DNA of 64,000 nt from Chiridota heheva (GCA_020152595.1 JAIGNY010003803.1:481001-545000), one strand, 5' to 3'. Shown: positions 50,666 to 63,439, counted from the first letter of the stretch. Notes: a model not told the origin generated them from the letters alone. Translations and numbers: made by a program.

Positions 50666-52170
50666 TGATTCTTTATCCCACTGGCCTCATCAACAGTCTG
50701 GGCTTGAAAATGAGTTGTCTTCAGGGCGAGTTGTTTGCTTGGGTCATATGGAAACCAGGGATAAGCACTGCTCCTCTAGGACCTTCCACAACTAGGCACC
50801 TCTGTCCTCTATCTTCCTCCTTGCAGGATTGTTCTGGTGCGGTTATTAACCAGAAGTATTTTTACCCCTCACCTGACCTGCTTTCCACAAGAAGAAGTGA
50901 TTTTGGGCACCCATTTTGTTCAAATGACTCCCCGTCTACCTCCCTCCTGTGTAAAGCAGTATATTGTATGGGCGGTGTGCAGTGTGATGTAACCTTCTAA
51001 AGGATTTGGGAAAATAACCCAACAACTCTCCTTGGCTAAGCCACTGACACGGGGTTTTGAAGGGGAATTTCAATGTATCAGTTTGAAGCTGAAGGTCCTT
51101 TTCTCCCAATATATTTTTGGCAAGGCCTGATTTACTTCAGTGTCTGGGGCCTGGCGGCTGGGGAATTGCTTCCCACAGACCAGGTCACGGGTCCAATATG
51201 ACAGTTCATCCTCCCCCCACCCCTTTACTTTTAAAATCGCTGCTAGTATCCTGGGAAGACGAAAAGTATTGGAGAAAAAATTAAAGATATGCCAATGTTT
51301 AAAGATCAGATCTAATATGCACCCCCTCTCATGATATTCGAATTCCCCAATATTAGGACACAAAATTAAAATCATAGCATGGATAAGTTGTTCAAACCCA
51401 TAAATTTCAATTCCTAGCGCTAACCATGGGCAAAACCCTTAAAAATTGCAAGAACTGACAACTTTTGCCAAGTTTCTAAAACACCCATCTCTGATATGAA
51501 TATTCATGATTCAAAGCGATCATCAAGTGGTGCGCATGCGGCATAATGAATATTCATATTCTTCTCGAAAAATATGACCTTTTTGATGACCTTTCTGCCA
51601 GAGAAAACATGGCCGCCATTATCGCGAAAAGTACATGAAAACATGTGTAAGGGATCGTATTAAAGACATATTGAAAGAAAACCAAATGGATATGTTTTTA
51701 ACATTATATTACATTGTTACAGAGAGTTTGCTTATGGTTCATCCACGAAAAGTTATATTTTGACCAAATTTCTACCGCGATCGAACGCCAACGTAACAGC
51801 AATGCGGAACCTATCTTCGTAATTCATTTAACTCCACAACATGTACGAGTGTTGCGGGGTTCTTATTTCCACTTGTATGTACAGTTATATGTGTTTTGGT
51901 GATATACAGTAAATAATGGTGATCTTTTGCGGACGATTAGTGCATTAACGAATAGATTAATTTTAGGAAATATTTCGTGTCCATTGAGCACCCGAATTCA
52001 AAATTATGTGACGTCACCAAGCTGTGAAAATTCCAGGTCAAACGAGGTCAGACTCCCTACTAAAGGTGATGAAAATGTAATGTTATGAATATGGTGAAAA
52101 TTCAAAGATGAAATAAAGATGTCTAACGAGCAATTTAGAATAGATCTTCCATATTGGAATTACATTTCGA
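50666..52170. other. Intergenic, no gene recognised
   Basis: Contains a GC-richer stretch at 50750-51200 of repeat-like character, and at 51600-51625 ACATGGCCGCCATTATCGCG, a YY1-like motif also seen (inverted) in the hAT-like element at 31.8 kb. No supported exon. Confidence 0.4.
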
Positions 52171-52175
52171 ATCAA

Positions 52176-52306
52176 ATCAACGCTGAAAACTACTAAAAGA
52201 CATCAACGTTGAAAACTACTGAAAGACATCAACGCTGAAAACTACTGAAAGACATCAATGCTGAAAACTACTGAAAGACATCAACGCTGAAAACCACTGA
52301 AAGACT
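52176..52306 (+). repeat. 26-bp tandem repeat, five copies
   Basis: Unit ACATCAACGCTGAAAACTAC followed by TGAAAG. Confidence 0.93.
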
Positions 52307-52757
52307 AGTTTCTGGCTTAGGCGACATAAATCTGGTACAATCCTTATTTCATGTAACAGAGGATTAAAAGGATTAACAAAGCTGATCGGGTGGTATATCT
52401 TATGCATGTATTCAGAGAAAACAATCAGTTGGCTAATATTTAATTTTGAATTCGGCTTATAATACAAAGATTCATGGAAGTGTTCCAAAAGGATTGAGTA
52501 TTATTTTTCTAGCAGATTTTACTAATAAAAAAGGATGATGGATTTGAATGAAATACATAAACTTTGTAAGAGAATGTGTTGCTCTGATGTTATACTGTCA
52601 TACCTTAAAATTTGAATATCTCCTGATAGGAATAACATATCAATATGATTTTTGCACTAAATTGTTTCTAAAAGTGTTCTCTTTGTTATGAAAGGTTACG
52701 AAAAAACATGTGAATATTCCTTTAATATAGGGTCTTTTGAATGTTATGGAATAATAG

Positions 52758-53420
52758 TTATACACGTCCTGCCTTGTTCATCAGATATCTGGCCCGAATA
52801 AAACGCATAATTAAAAAATTAACAATGAGATCACCAATATCGTTCCAAAACATTTTATAGAATTCAGTAGGGAAGCCGTCAAAGGCAGGGGACTTATCGC
52901 CGGACATAAAAAATAAGTTCTTACATTCATTAAACGTTAAAAGACCATCACAGGAATCCTTCTGCACATCAGATAACTTAGTATAATCAACATAAAAAGT
53001 TTTTTTTTTAATTGTCAGAAGACGCATTCGGATTCTTGGTATAGAGATTTTTATGAAAGGGATTGCCTCATTCAAGATATCCTCAGGATTAGAATAGTAA
53101 CATTATTGTCATTTTTAAGCTCCTTAATTGTATTTAACTCTTTATACCTCTTTTCTAGACTTAAAAAGTAGTGACTAATTTTCTTCCCCTCTTCCACCCA
53201 CCTTGCCCTAGATCTAATTATTATACCTTGAAGTTTATAATCATAAAACAGTTCTAATTGATTTCTGAATTTTTCTGATTTCTGATTTTCAACAGAAGGG
53301 ATCATAATTGATAATTGTTCTAAGGCTGATATTTTGTCAATTAACTTACGTTCCTGTTGATTAGGATGTTTAGCCTTTGACTTGGAATACGAGATCAAGT
53401 TTGTTCTGAAATTCAGCTGT
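52758..53420 (-). mobile_element. L1/Tx1-like LINE fragment
   Basis: 53398-53100 codes for a linker typical of this clade (IIIRSRARWVEEGKKISHYF, then LSLEKRYKELNTIKEL). 53075-52800 continues with FNECKNLFFMSGDKSPAFDG and FPTEFYKMFWNDIGDLIVNF, the first reverse-transcriptase block (normally K-PG-DG). The rest of the RT and the endonuclease are absent, and there is a frame break at about 53075. Confidence 0.82.
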
Positions 53421-53439
53421 TTAGTTTACATAATTCCCA

Positions 53440-53850
53440 AAATGATGCAGAATTAAGGTCTGCAGGATTAAGGTCTGCGGGATTAAGGTCTGCGGAATTA
53501 AGGTCTGCGAGATTAAGGTCTGCGAGATTAAGGTCTGCGGGATTAAGGTCTGCGGGATTAAAGTCTGCGGGATTAAGGTCTGCGGGATTAAGGTCTGCGG
53601 GATTAAGGTCTGCGGAATTAAGGTCTGTGGGATTAAGGTCTCCTGAATTAAGGTCTGCGGGATTAAGGTCTGCGGGATTAAGGTCTGCAGGATTAAGGTC
53701 TGCAGGATCAAGGTATGTGGGATTAAGGTCTGCAGGATTAAGGTCTGCAGGATCAAGGTCTGCAGGATTAAGGTCTGCGGGATTAAGGTCTGCGGGATAA
53801 GGTCTGCAGGATTAAGGTCTGCATATTAAGGTCTGCAGGATTAAGGTCCT
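53440..53850 (+). repeat. 15-bp minisatellite, about 27 copies
   Basis: Unit GGATTAAGGTCTGCG with variants CAGG and CGAG. One unit has lost a base near 53797 and another three bases near 53822. It directly follows the 5' edge of the L1/Tx1-like fragment. Confidence 0.95.
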
Positions 53851-56829
53851 GATTAGATGACACAGTGTTATTCAAGTTAAACTGTTCAAATTTAAAGGGT
53901 TTCCTGTCCCCGCGCCTCCAGCAGACTCAGGGAAAACGGAGTCTGGTGCCACTATATACGGTAGAGCTCCTAGACTAGCTTCAACACTTAATGTTTCTCC
54001 TGTAAATCAGAGCGTGTGACAGTGTGAGGTCCTCTACAATGAAGTACCCCTTGGAGGTCAGTGCTTGTGTTGCATTTTTTAAACACTGCACCACTGTACT
54101 ATAGCCAGAATTAAAGTTTGAAAACTGTCAGCCCCCCAGAAAGAAAGAAAAAATTCTTCCTAGGCCTATGATAATTAATCGTTGTTGTATTCATATTCCA
54201 TTGTCCACGGTGATTTTATATTAGGAAATCAATCATTACTTTATGAATTGCAAAAAAAAAGGATTCCAATCATGATCAACGCTACATTGTATTAAAAGTT
54301 CCTTTCCAACACTTCTATATCCACATTAATAGCGGAATAGTTACTAAAACATTTAGCGTTGTTACATTAGGCGCAGATCACGGGGGGGCAAATCAATCCC
54401 CACCCCCACCCACCCCCCCTTTAAAAAAAAATATGAGTAGGCCCCCTATAAGGCTTCTTTTTATCGGAAATCTTAAAATCTACTTAAATTTGATAACAAA
54501 TTTACTTAAATTTTCGCAAAATTTCCTTCATTTCCGTGAATTTGCTTTAATTTTTGTACAATTTCCTTCCGCATTTTTGGAAATGTTTTTCAATTTTTAA
54601 AAAGGACGATTTTTAATTTGTTTTAAATTTTGGTTCAATTTTCATGCAATTGTATTCAATATTTGTGCAATTCCCTTCATTTTCTGCATATTTTCTTCAT
54701 TTCTTGAGAAGTTTTTATCAATTTTCGTGAAATTTCTTTCAAATTTCGTAAAATATCCTTCATGTTTTGTGAAATTTGCTTCATTTTATGAAATTTACCA
54801 TTTCCTTTCATTTTCGGGAAGCTTTAATGAGAGAAAATATTGCATATCTACAAAACCTGGGCCTTAATCCAGGGAAGGGGGGGACATGTCCCCACTTTTC
54901 CGTAGAATTAAAGAAAATCAGTGCATTTTGGGGTAAATTTGTCTCTTGTCCACCCACTTTTTGGATAAGTGGTCATGCCCTTCCCCCTCCCACACGCACA
55001 CACACTTTCGGAATGAGAATTACGGCCCTGTACAAAAGAAAATGATATGGGGGTTTTGAGGGCGTGCTACTCCACTTATTCGGGCAAAATTAAGACCACC
55101 TCTAATTTAAACGTCTTCCATACACTTATCGAGGGGTGAAAATTCTCTTTAGAAACCCGGCCAACTGGCCAAAGAGGTGCAAAAAGGGTCATTGCCGAAG
55201 GCCGGGAAAAAAGTCCCACATTTTCACTTCCTTGCCCCTCCCGAAAAAAAATCAAGTTTTTCGTCCCCCAAAAAAAAAAAAAAAAAAAAACTAAAATGTA
55301 GATCTGCGCCCCTGTCTGTGAAGTATGGATCTCACAGATGCAAGAAGTTGAGTAAATGATATATCTTGAAATATTCAAAATGCAGGGCCCTGACACCATG
55401 GCCCTCCAATAATTTTCAAAGCAATGGTTTTTAAATAGGCCTTATTTGTGTTAATTATTATAAAAATAACAACATTGGTCTTTCCCCACCCCCTCCTAAC
55501 TCCCCCCCCCCTCCCCGCCCTTCCTTCCCTCACTCAATGAGAAACCTGTGTCGGGGCTCTGAATTGTATGCACGTATGTATGCGTATACCGGATGTGATA
55601 TAAGGACATGCAAAACGTTTCATGTCGTTTTTGGATCTTTAGCTAAATTTAGATGTAATATCAAATCATTTTCTGTCAAGTGACAAAGACTATATGCCAT
55701 TGTCGTAATAAATATTATGTTTAACTAGTGTTCCTCTTATCATGAAAGAACACTATTGTCAGATTGTACTTAAGTTACACGAATATCATGCAAGCTTCGT
55801 TTTAGACAACTATTTGTGTGCTTCTCATCAAGTTTTCTACATTTTCTTTGTAACAAATTTCCTTACTTCGAGTATTTTGAATCACAATAAAGTGATCACT
55901 TCGAGTTTTATTACCATAAATAGCTTTATAGCCACTTCATTCTGTCATTCTTTTATTTACAAAAGAAATTGTTCAAATATTTTGTACAAATCAAGACTTA
56001 TTCGACCTGCTCATATCATTATGACGTCACCACCATGCATGCTTGACTGAAATTTCCTTCAAGGGGATTTAAACGTTGCAGGTTGATTGCGTAATCATGG
56101 GAGATCCCCTATAGGGGTCACTGCTTGGAAGAACCACTTCCATTCTGCATTACCTGATTACCATTTGTTGAGTGGAAATAGTGTTGTAGAGACTAGAAAA
56201 AAGGAATATCTCTATTGAAAAATCACTATTTAATCTTTTTCAAAGAAGAACTGAGGTAAGTTTAATTTGAGTTCGTTGAATATTGATAATTAGCTGCATA
56301 TTAAATAGATTGATATTTGCATATTTTAACATGTGGTTAGTACTTGTTTCTTTCCTTTATTTCGGTGATTGGAAATGCAGTAAGATGTTCAGGATTTGGG
56401 AATGGTCTAAAAACGTCTTAATCTAGGCCATATGCACTCTTTGAACGAAATTGCGTCAGAGGATTAAAATTGTGGAATTACAACGGCCATATTTGCTGGG
56501 TAAAACCTAAATTGACCAACTTGGCTAAAAGTTTACCACACTTGGGTAAATGTCTTTATCGCATCTCTACTATACATGGACATAGTTTTATTAAAAAATA
56601 AATTAAAAAATACCTAACACTTTGTTAAAAATCATAACTTACTCATCTGCTCATGACGGTAGTAAAATTTGACCTAAGCTAGTTAACATTTAGCCTAAGG
56701 AACTGTTACTGCACATGTGATCAGCAGCAACTCAATTCAAGCACTAAAAGAGTTTTTATCTTAATTTTTATTTAAAATCTGGGTCTGCCCAAAGTTTGAT
56801 CTGACTATATACCATACAACTGTACAATA
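53851..56829. other. Intergenic, simple-sequence rich
   Basis: Includes C-runs (54395-54420 and 55500-55520), a degenerate A/T array (54460-54830) and a run of 21 A at about 55269-55290. A possible non-coding first exon of the TNFR-like gene would end at CTGAG|GTAAGT (56255). No coding exon was supported. Confidence 0.4.
54460..54830. repeat. Degenerate A/T-rich array, AAATTTTCGTGAAATTTCCTTCA type
   Basis: The reverse-complement orientation of the words at 41020-41860, about 18 irregular copies. Confidence 0.65.
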
Positions 56830-56832
56830 TGG

Positions 56833-57122
56833 TAAGGAATGCAGTGGTTCAGTCAGTCAATGGTTGGGTATCTGTGTTCGGAACGAGACATACTTTACTC
56901 GATACCCGGCCGAGTAGCTGTATTGTGTTATGCATGCATGGGCAAGGCACTTTATCCCGTATCTTCGGCTCCACTCAGGTTGTGAAAATGAGTACAGCAT
57001 TGCTGGGGCATACGAGAAACTGGCGTCCTGTCCAAGGGTAGTCATAATGCTCTCATCCGCTCGTGCCATGGAGACCGGTCATGTATGAGTCTAAGTCTAA
57101 TGGCTCTAATGGATTTAAACAA
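56833..57122 (+). mobile_element. tRNA-derived SINE, family member 4
   Basis: Head GCAGTGGTTCAGTCAGTCAA and B-box region CTCGATACCCGGCC. The body has AAGGCACTTTATCCCG, GTGAAAATGAGTACAGCATT and GCTGGGG, and the tail is CTAATGGATTTAAAC. Confidence 0.78.
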
Positions 57123-58466
57123 CCAGATATCTTAGTTCTTTTGATAATCAGCAGATTAGAGTATCCTGTTCAGTCCAAAGACTGGTCTTACACAGGGCCT
57201 TGGGTAATAAACAACAGTACAGATTCAGAAATGTAAGAAAAATAAATAAAACATGTAAAACAATAGAATTAGTTATACAAATGGAATCAAAAGAAAAAGA
57301 CATACAAAAAACACATAAACGAGGTTAAAGGTAATAATAATAAACACAAAAAAGTAAAACTAGTAAAATTGTAACCAATTGTGAAAATTGGAAATGTGTA
57401 AAATCATAAAAGGAAAAAATATATAATATTAGCGCTAAAAAAGTAAAAAGATAAGACTTAAAAGATAAAAGCGTTACATGGGTAAGGTTAGTATATCAGT
57501 TATTTGATTTGGCTCTCAAGGTGAAAAAAACAACATTTAAAGTCTTTTATCTAAATTGTTCCATAATTTACTTCCTCTAAGCACGAACAATTTCTTATAT
57601 CAGTTTTACAATTTGGAAGTTTATCAACTCTCGGTTTGGCCTAGTTGATTAAGCCGCTGACTCCCCAAAAACGGTTAAAAGTGCCATGTCATTCATACTC
57701 TACATTTTGTTATACAATCATTAGGAGAAAAAAATAAAAAAAAACTTTTGAGGTAATGGCACCACTTCGGTGACATAAAAAAGATTATTGGAAGACTCGT
57801 CCCAGTTAGCATTACATATTATTCCTAGCTCTCTTTTTTTGTAATCTAAAAATCTTATTTTTACTTGTAAGGGAGGCACTCGACAGTGGTGTAGCTAGAC
57901 TTTTTTTTGCAAGGGAGGGGGGAGAAAAAGTCGGATATTTCGAGGAAAACCTTCCAAAAAATCTAACATATTGACTGACTGAATTTCCATTGTGCTAATT
58001 AAAATCTGCACAAATTGTCCGACTTTTGGGAAATTTCCAGGTAGGGGAGAAGGTAATTGCCTATCCCTACCGCCATTTACTTACGCCACTGCACCCGACC
58101 AAGCATGTGAACCATAGTTACAATGTATATTTCTGTAGTTCTGTTATCCTGTGGCAGCCATTTTATTGACCAATTCATAAAGACTATGTTTGGGCCATTT
58201 TGGCACAATTGCTGTGCCATTTTGGTATTTTATGCACATATACCTGATACAAGTTGTGCAAATTTAGCCACTCCTAAAGTGTTGTGTACATAAATTGTAC
58301 ATTGTAGCTTTAAGAGTGTATTGGACCTGACAACTTGTGGCCTGTAAAAAAATTAAACGAAATATTAACCTGTTTACAATTAAAGTTCTATACCAGGATC
58401 AAAATTTTTATGATATTGCAAATGCAAATTTTGCTTTCAATAATGATTAAATTAATTCACTTACAG
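57123..58466. other. Upstream of the TNFR-like coding start
   Basis: A-rich sequence (57220-57450) then unique DNA with a small MITE at 57885-58093. A 3' splice site TTCACTTACAG ends at 58466, suggesting that the start-codon exon begins at 58467 with 91 bases of 5' UTR. Confidence 0.4.
57885..58093. mobile_element. Small MITE-like element, CAGTGGYGTAGC family
   Basis: Ends CAGTGGTGTAGCTAG and, inverted, GCAGTGGCGTAAGTAAATGG. A direct repeat CACTCGAC / CACCCGAC lies across the left end (57878) and just past the right end (58092), suggesting a target duplication of about 8 bp. Confidence 0.65.
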
Positions 58467-58557
58467 GAGAAAGACTTTCTACAGCAATAAACAGATTGAA
58501 GACACGTGCTTTCCGTCACACTCGAATCTAATAGCTGAACAGTTTCAGATCGCAAAA

Positions 58558-58635
58558 ATGAAGTTCGACTGCATAGCATTCATGATTGCATATTCTACTG
58601 TAGCCCTTGTTTCTGGTGGAAGCACCGGAGAAAAT
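58558..58635 (+). CDS. TNFR-like coding exon 1 (signal peptide)
   Basis: ATG at 58558 preceded by GCAAAA, with 26 codons ending ...STGEN before a perfect GTAAGT. A hydrophobic core, CIAFMIAYSTVALVS, marks a signal peptide. It probably shares its exon with a 5' UTR starting at 58467. Confidence 0.8.
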
Positions 58636-61600
58636 GTAAGTAATATCCAGGGACGTCTGTGTCCCAAAACAACCTTTTGACTTTTTTCAGGTGATGATAT
58701 GTAAATTTGTATGCATATCTGTCTGTCTATGATGTATAGATATGAGCAGACTCTATCTATTTTCAAATTGTAATTCATTGTTGTTCAATATTTTGCCATG
58801 CAGCCATGAGGAGAAACAATAAATCCCAAAAATGATATTCGTCACGGCCCAGAAAACGATTTTCGTCATTTTCAAAAACTTGGTGAAATTAAGGGAAAAA
58901 ATACAAAGATGCATAATCATGAAGATTTCGTACTTCACAATTTGTTGCATATATCAAATCTTCTAATTGCATACAGAGTTCAAAACTGAATATCCTATTT
59001 CACCATTCAAAGACTGTTTTGCGGGCTCGGAAAATTTATTTTCTGCATAATCAGGTATAATAAGAGATAATATATGAAAATAAAACAAACAAGATTCACT
59101 GATCGGTCTTTTTACTTACTGGATCCATAACGACAAAAATAAATTACATGTCTATTTCTAGGATATTATCAAGTACTCTTTTACAGTTAACGTGGATATA
59201 AATAGACCTCTAGCCGTTTGTTTTGATCGGTCGAAATACAATGGTCGAATAAATTTGTACTAGTAATAAGCTAATCTTTAATTGTTTAGGAGCTAAATGT
59301 ACACCACCACATTTTGATCACGAAAAATGATTAGAAGAATAGCAAGATAAGTAGATATATATATGAATGTTTACGCATATTCAAGTACACATGGGCGGGA
59401 TTTGCCTACCGTAAGTGGGGGGGGGGGGGAGGCATCGTCAAAAGTGTGTGTGGGAGGCAAAACCACAAAATAATGCTAAGATGCAAAAACTCACCATACA
59501 AACGATATAAAATCAATGGAGGGGGTGGCAAGCAGTGGCGTAGCCAGGATTTTCATATGGAGGTGGGAGAATTGAATCGACACTATAACTAGTGGTGAGT
59601 TAAGGTGAAACCGAAAGTATCACTTCGAGCGCAAATCGCTCGACTTGTCGACGTGGGGTCCAGGGTCCGGCGCTGAAGTGACCTGGTTGGGTCCAGGGGC
59701 GAAGCTCCGGTAGGGGCTCAGGGGACGAAGCCCTCGCAAAATTGACATTTCAAGGGCAAAAATGTATGTCACAACGCATAGTAAGAAGGTGTATTATGCA
59801 AGTCAATATTAATGGCAAAGAGAGCTATAATACACCATATACAAAACACAAAATTAAAGCGCAAAGCGCTTGACTTGTCGGCGTGTGGTCCAGGGGCCCG
59901 CTTAAGGGCCCCTGGTGGGGTCCAGGAGCGAAACCCCGGCTGGGGTCCATGGGACGAAGCCCCCGGAAGCTCTCGCAAAATTGACATTTCAAGGGCCATA
60001 TACAAAACACAAAATCATGAAAAAGCATAATGTGGAAATATAATATTTTATTATGTTTGTACATGGTTAGGTTTATCGTCACTCTTTGGAAAATAAGGGC
60101 TTTTAATAATTTACTCCAAACTTGTGTAAATGTTGTAAAACTTTTAAAATGAACCTGTTCTGTATCACATGCCCCGACACCCACCCCTTTCTCCCCCTCT
60201 CTCTCTCTGCCTTAGTTCATGTATTTAAATACAAAATCGCACAAATGTTTAATATATTATTACCGAAGAACCTTTTTTCTGAAAAAGTGCCCATTTGAAA
60301 TCTATAAACATAATACGCACCTAGAATGTCAAAGCTTGTCGAACCGACGGATTAAAATCTGAACCGACGGATTAAAATCTGAACCGACTGAATAAAATAT
60401 TGGGGGGAGGGGCGATCATCCCCTCGCATCCCCCTCCCTCCTTCCTCCCTCTGGCTACGCCACTGGGGAAAGTGCCCCTTTACACCCCTCAAATCCCGCA
60501 TGTGCAAGTACAGTTTCAGTAAAATGTATTAATGACTCTAGAGGACCAAGTGTGTTAATAGAATCAATAGTTTGAAGGTCAGTTATTACGTGGAGTTAAA
60601 CTGGTATATATATATTTCAATTCGTGTTTTGATTAGTTGAAATACGATGTGAACTTATATAGGCGAATCGATCGTTTGGAAAATAGTAATCGTTTTAAAT
60701 AAAATGTATATGCCGCCACATTAACTGAATCAAGATAGATTGCTTTTAAAGTTAGAATAAATCATATCAGTAAGAATCATTCTGTTATTATTTACAGGAA
60801 TGTTTTCAGCACCCTCATAAGTTCTTACTTGAGGGAAAATGTGTGATTTGCCCAGTGTGTGATGCTGGATATGACTATGGGATAGTAAGTAAAACCATGA
60901 TAATGCATTTGCAATGAGATACTATTTGATATAATTGATAAATTTCTGATTGGTCGAAATATTGACATGACCTGATCTGCTGATACTTTATGCATGGTGA
61001 TGTTTCCAGCGATGTCCTGGCCCAAGCTTCCCAATCAGTTTGACAACATGAAAGTAATGTCGTTAGTAAACGATCCCTTTTATAATTATTGCCACCACTT
61101 CCATCCAGTGGCGTAGCCACGGGTGAGATAGGCATTCAGAACGGAGAGGGACCCATTCAAAATTCTGAAAGTAGAAACTGTTTTTAAGTTGATTTCCCTT
61201 TCATTATGACCAAGATTCAGGGGCTTAGCAGTGGCTTATCCAGTGTGGTGTTGGGAGGGGGGAGGGGGGAAGGAAACGTGGCGAAATTATGTATGTATGA
61301 TGTAAGTAGCGGAATATACCAGTATATAATATGCTATACATATTAGGAAAGTAATTTGCAAAAAAATGATTACATGTGAATGAATATCTCCCAAATTTGG
61401 TTGTGACTGTTCCCATATAGCGAAACAAAATCTTAAGTTTTCAGAAGATTTCTTTCATATTCGGTAAATTTCTAAAATTTAATTTAAGTTCATTTAATTT
61501 TAGGTAAATTTCTGTAATTTTGGAGAACTTTTCTTTAATATTGGGAATTTTTCTTCAAATTCCTTCATTTTCAGGCAATTTTCTTCGATTTTCGTAAATT

Positions 61601-62368
61601 GTTTTCCGATTCTCGGGCAATTTTCTTGATTTTTCGAGTCATTTTCTTCGAAAATTGTCTTCAATGTCCTTCCCTTTGGACAATTTTCTTCGATTCTTCA
61701 GGAATTATCTTTAATTTCCAGGAAATGGTGCCGAAATTAAAACAAAAATGTACACAAATTTGTAATAATTTTACCAAAATGTTCAATTATTTTACCGAAA
61801 TTTCCAATGAATTTAAGTTTCCTTCATTTGGTCAATTTCTAATTAATTATTTCCCAATTTTAATTTAGCTCTCACCCGGAAAAGCAAAGTTCGCCCCCTT
61901 CCCCCTTTCTTCCCATCTTCATCTCATCTTTCTATACGCCTCCAAATACATTGTGACGGTCCTTTCCTTATTCCGATAATAACCGTTTTCCCCCTTGGCA
62001 CCAAAAGCTGAATACGCCACTGTGACTGGGGAATAAGGGGTCACCTCACAGGGGGCAAGAACCCCCAAATTTTCAGGGTTATAAACTGGAATATTGCAAT
62101 AGTAAGTAAAGTTTCCGTCAATAGGTCAAGCGCTGCTGCTAATTGCATAATCTCCAGCAATTTTCTGAAAATGTATCATTTAATTTTTTTTGTAGGAGTC
62201 TTGCGGCTACGGAAAGGGAACACATTTCTCATGTACCCCATGTGAGGATGGCTCTTATTCAAACAAAGGGTACGATTCCTGTCAGCCGTGTGATACGTGC
62301 ATAAATTCCGCTATCAAAAGAAACTGTTCCAGAACCTCTAATAGGAAATGTGGTCAATGTAATGATGG
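58558..62368 (+). CDS. TNF receptor superfamily member, EDAR/XEDAR/TROY-like, first three coding exons (3' part outside window)
   Basis: Coding exons 58558-58635, 60798-60884 and 62196-62368 join in phase 0, 0 and end in phase 2. The 112 complete codons give a signal peptide (MKFDCIAFMIAYSTVALVSG) and then cysteine-rich repeats. CRD1 has C28, C41, C44, C47, C58, C68. CRD2 has C71, C84, C87, C90, C99, C107. C110 opens a third. The spacing C-x12-C-x2-C-x2-C is the classic TNFR repeat. The SCGYG motif after CRD1's fourth cysteine and NCS-TSN--CG at the end of CRD2 most resemble the ectodysplasin-receptor group, from memory of those families. N98 is a glycosylation sequon. The transmembrane and any death domain lie to the right. 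Likely a cell-surface receptor; the ligand is unknown. Confidence 0.82.
58636..60797. other. TNFR-like intron 1
   Basis: 2.2 kb holding a G-run (59417-59430) and a MITE-like element at 59530-60465. No other exon was seen. Confidence 0.55.
59530..60465. mobile_element. MITE-like element, CAGTGGCGTAGCCAGG ends, with internal duplication
   Basis: Ends CAGTGGCGTAGCCAGGA and, inverted, CAGTGGCGTAGCCAGAGG. Inside, a roughly 150-bp block is repeated: AGCGCAAATCGCTCGACTTG at about 59619 and AGCGCAAAGCGCTTGACTTG at about 59858, each followed by GGTCCAGG and CCCTCGCAAAATTGACATTT-like text. ACCGACGGATTAAAATCTGA is tandemly repeated at 60340-60385. No clear target duplication. Confidence 0.6.
60798..60884 (+). 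CDS. TNFR-like coding exon 2 (CRD1, first part)
   Basis: The acceptor TATTTACAG ends at 60797. It codes for ECFQHPHKFLLEGKCVICPV followed by CDAGYDYGI, with four of the six CRD1 cysteines. The donor GTAAGT begins at 60885. 29 codons, phase 0 on both sides. Confidence 0.84.
60885..62195. other. TNFR-like intron 2
   Basis: Contains a lone CAGTGGCGTAGCCACG end at 61108 and a matching inverted ACGCCACTGTGAC at about 62015, possibly a further MITE of about 0.9 kb. The degenerate A/T array 61430-61870 lies between them. Confidence 0.5.
61430..61870. repeat. Degenerate A/T-rich array, AATTTTCTTCGATTTTCGG type
   Basis: About 20 irregular repeats related to the arrays at 54460 and 63040. Confidence 0.65.
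62196..62368 (+). CDS. TNFR-like coding exon 3 (end of CRD1, CRD2, start of CRD3)
   Basis: The acceptor TTTTTTGTAG ends at 62195. It codes for ESCGYGKGTHFSCTPCEDGS, YSNKGYDSCQPCDTCINSAI and KRNCSRTSNRKCGQCND, ending two bases into a Gly codon before GTAAGT. It completes CRD1 and contains all of CRD2. Confidence 0.88.
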
Positions 62369-63039
62369 GTAAGTGTATGGCATAATTAGTCTACGTATCA
62401 ACTTTTTTAATTTTCCCCTTGAAATTTTTGAGAAAAGAACTACATTTTTCAACATTTTGGACTAAGTCTATTTTTTAAGGTTTTTCTTTTTCGGATTTTG
62501 GTACTTCGTTTTAGAAGCAAATTTTGGAAAAATGAACAAACAACCGTTCCTTGTTATTTCTCATCATTCAGACATTATCGGACATAATTAATTTTTCAAC
62601 TCCTTTACATTTTTCCTTTGTATATTTTTAAAAAAAAAAATTTGGTCAATTTTGCAACATTTTTTCACCCCTTAGAGAAAATAGCCAAAACACATTTTTT
62701 AACTGTTTTCCAACATTTTCGTAATTAGTTTATGTTTCAACTTTTTTTAATTTATCTCTTGTAAATTTCAACAACAAAAAAAGGCCAATTTTTCAACATT
62801 TTCGAACTTCGGTATACTTCGTTTTACAGATTTGCAATATAGGCAAATCTCTAAAACGATTGCCTCAAAAATTAAAGAAGAAGATCTTTAAAAAAAAAAA
62901 AAAAAGCTTCCTTGTTATTTCTCATCATTCAGAAATTAAACTTTTTTTTAACATTTTACCTTTGTAATTTTTGAAAGAAAAGATGTACATGTGTTTTGTA
63001 CATCCTTGATGTAATACACCTATGGCTAAAATTTCGGTG

Positions 63040-63430
63040 AATTGCTTGTCAATTTAAAGGAAATTTTGTGCAAATTCCTTGATTTTCGGAAAATTTCGTT
63101 CATTTTCGGAAACTTTTCTTTAAATTTTGGTGCAATTTTCTTGAAATTTTCTTCAGTTTTAAGCTAATTTTCTTCGATTTTGTAGGAATTTGTTTTAACT
63201 TTCGGGGAAATCTATTGACAAATTTGACAAAAATTTATATTTTCCTTCAATTTTCTTTCATGTTCGGAATTTCATTTTTGGGCACTTTCCCTAAAATTTC
63301 GATGGCTTGTTAATCAGAGAAAATTCGCTAATTTTAGCAAGTTTTGGGAATGTTCCTTTCTTTTTTTTTTTGAAGATTGTTGACAAACTTGACCAAAATT
63401 TCAAATAATTTTCCTTCAATTTAAGTAATT
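63040..63430. repeat. Degenerate A/T-rich array, TTTTCGGAAAATTTC type
   Basis: Words such as GATTTTCGGAAAATTTCG and CATTTTCGGAAACTTTTC repeat irregularly. Confidence 0.6.
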
Positions 63431-63439
63431 GTTATCTCA

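Noticed and set aside
55742..56050. 102-codon frame upstream of the TNFR-like gene
   Set aside because: AT-rich, no motif, and no splice or start context that links it to the receptor.
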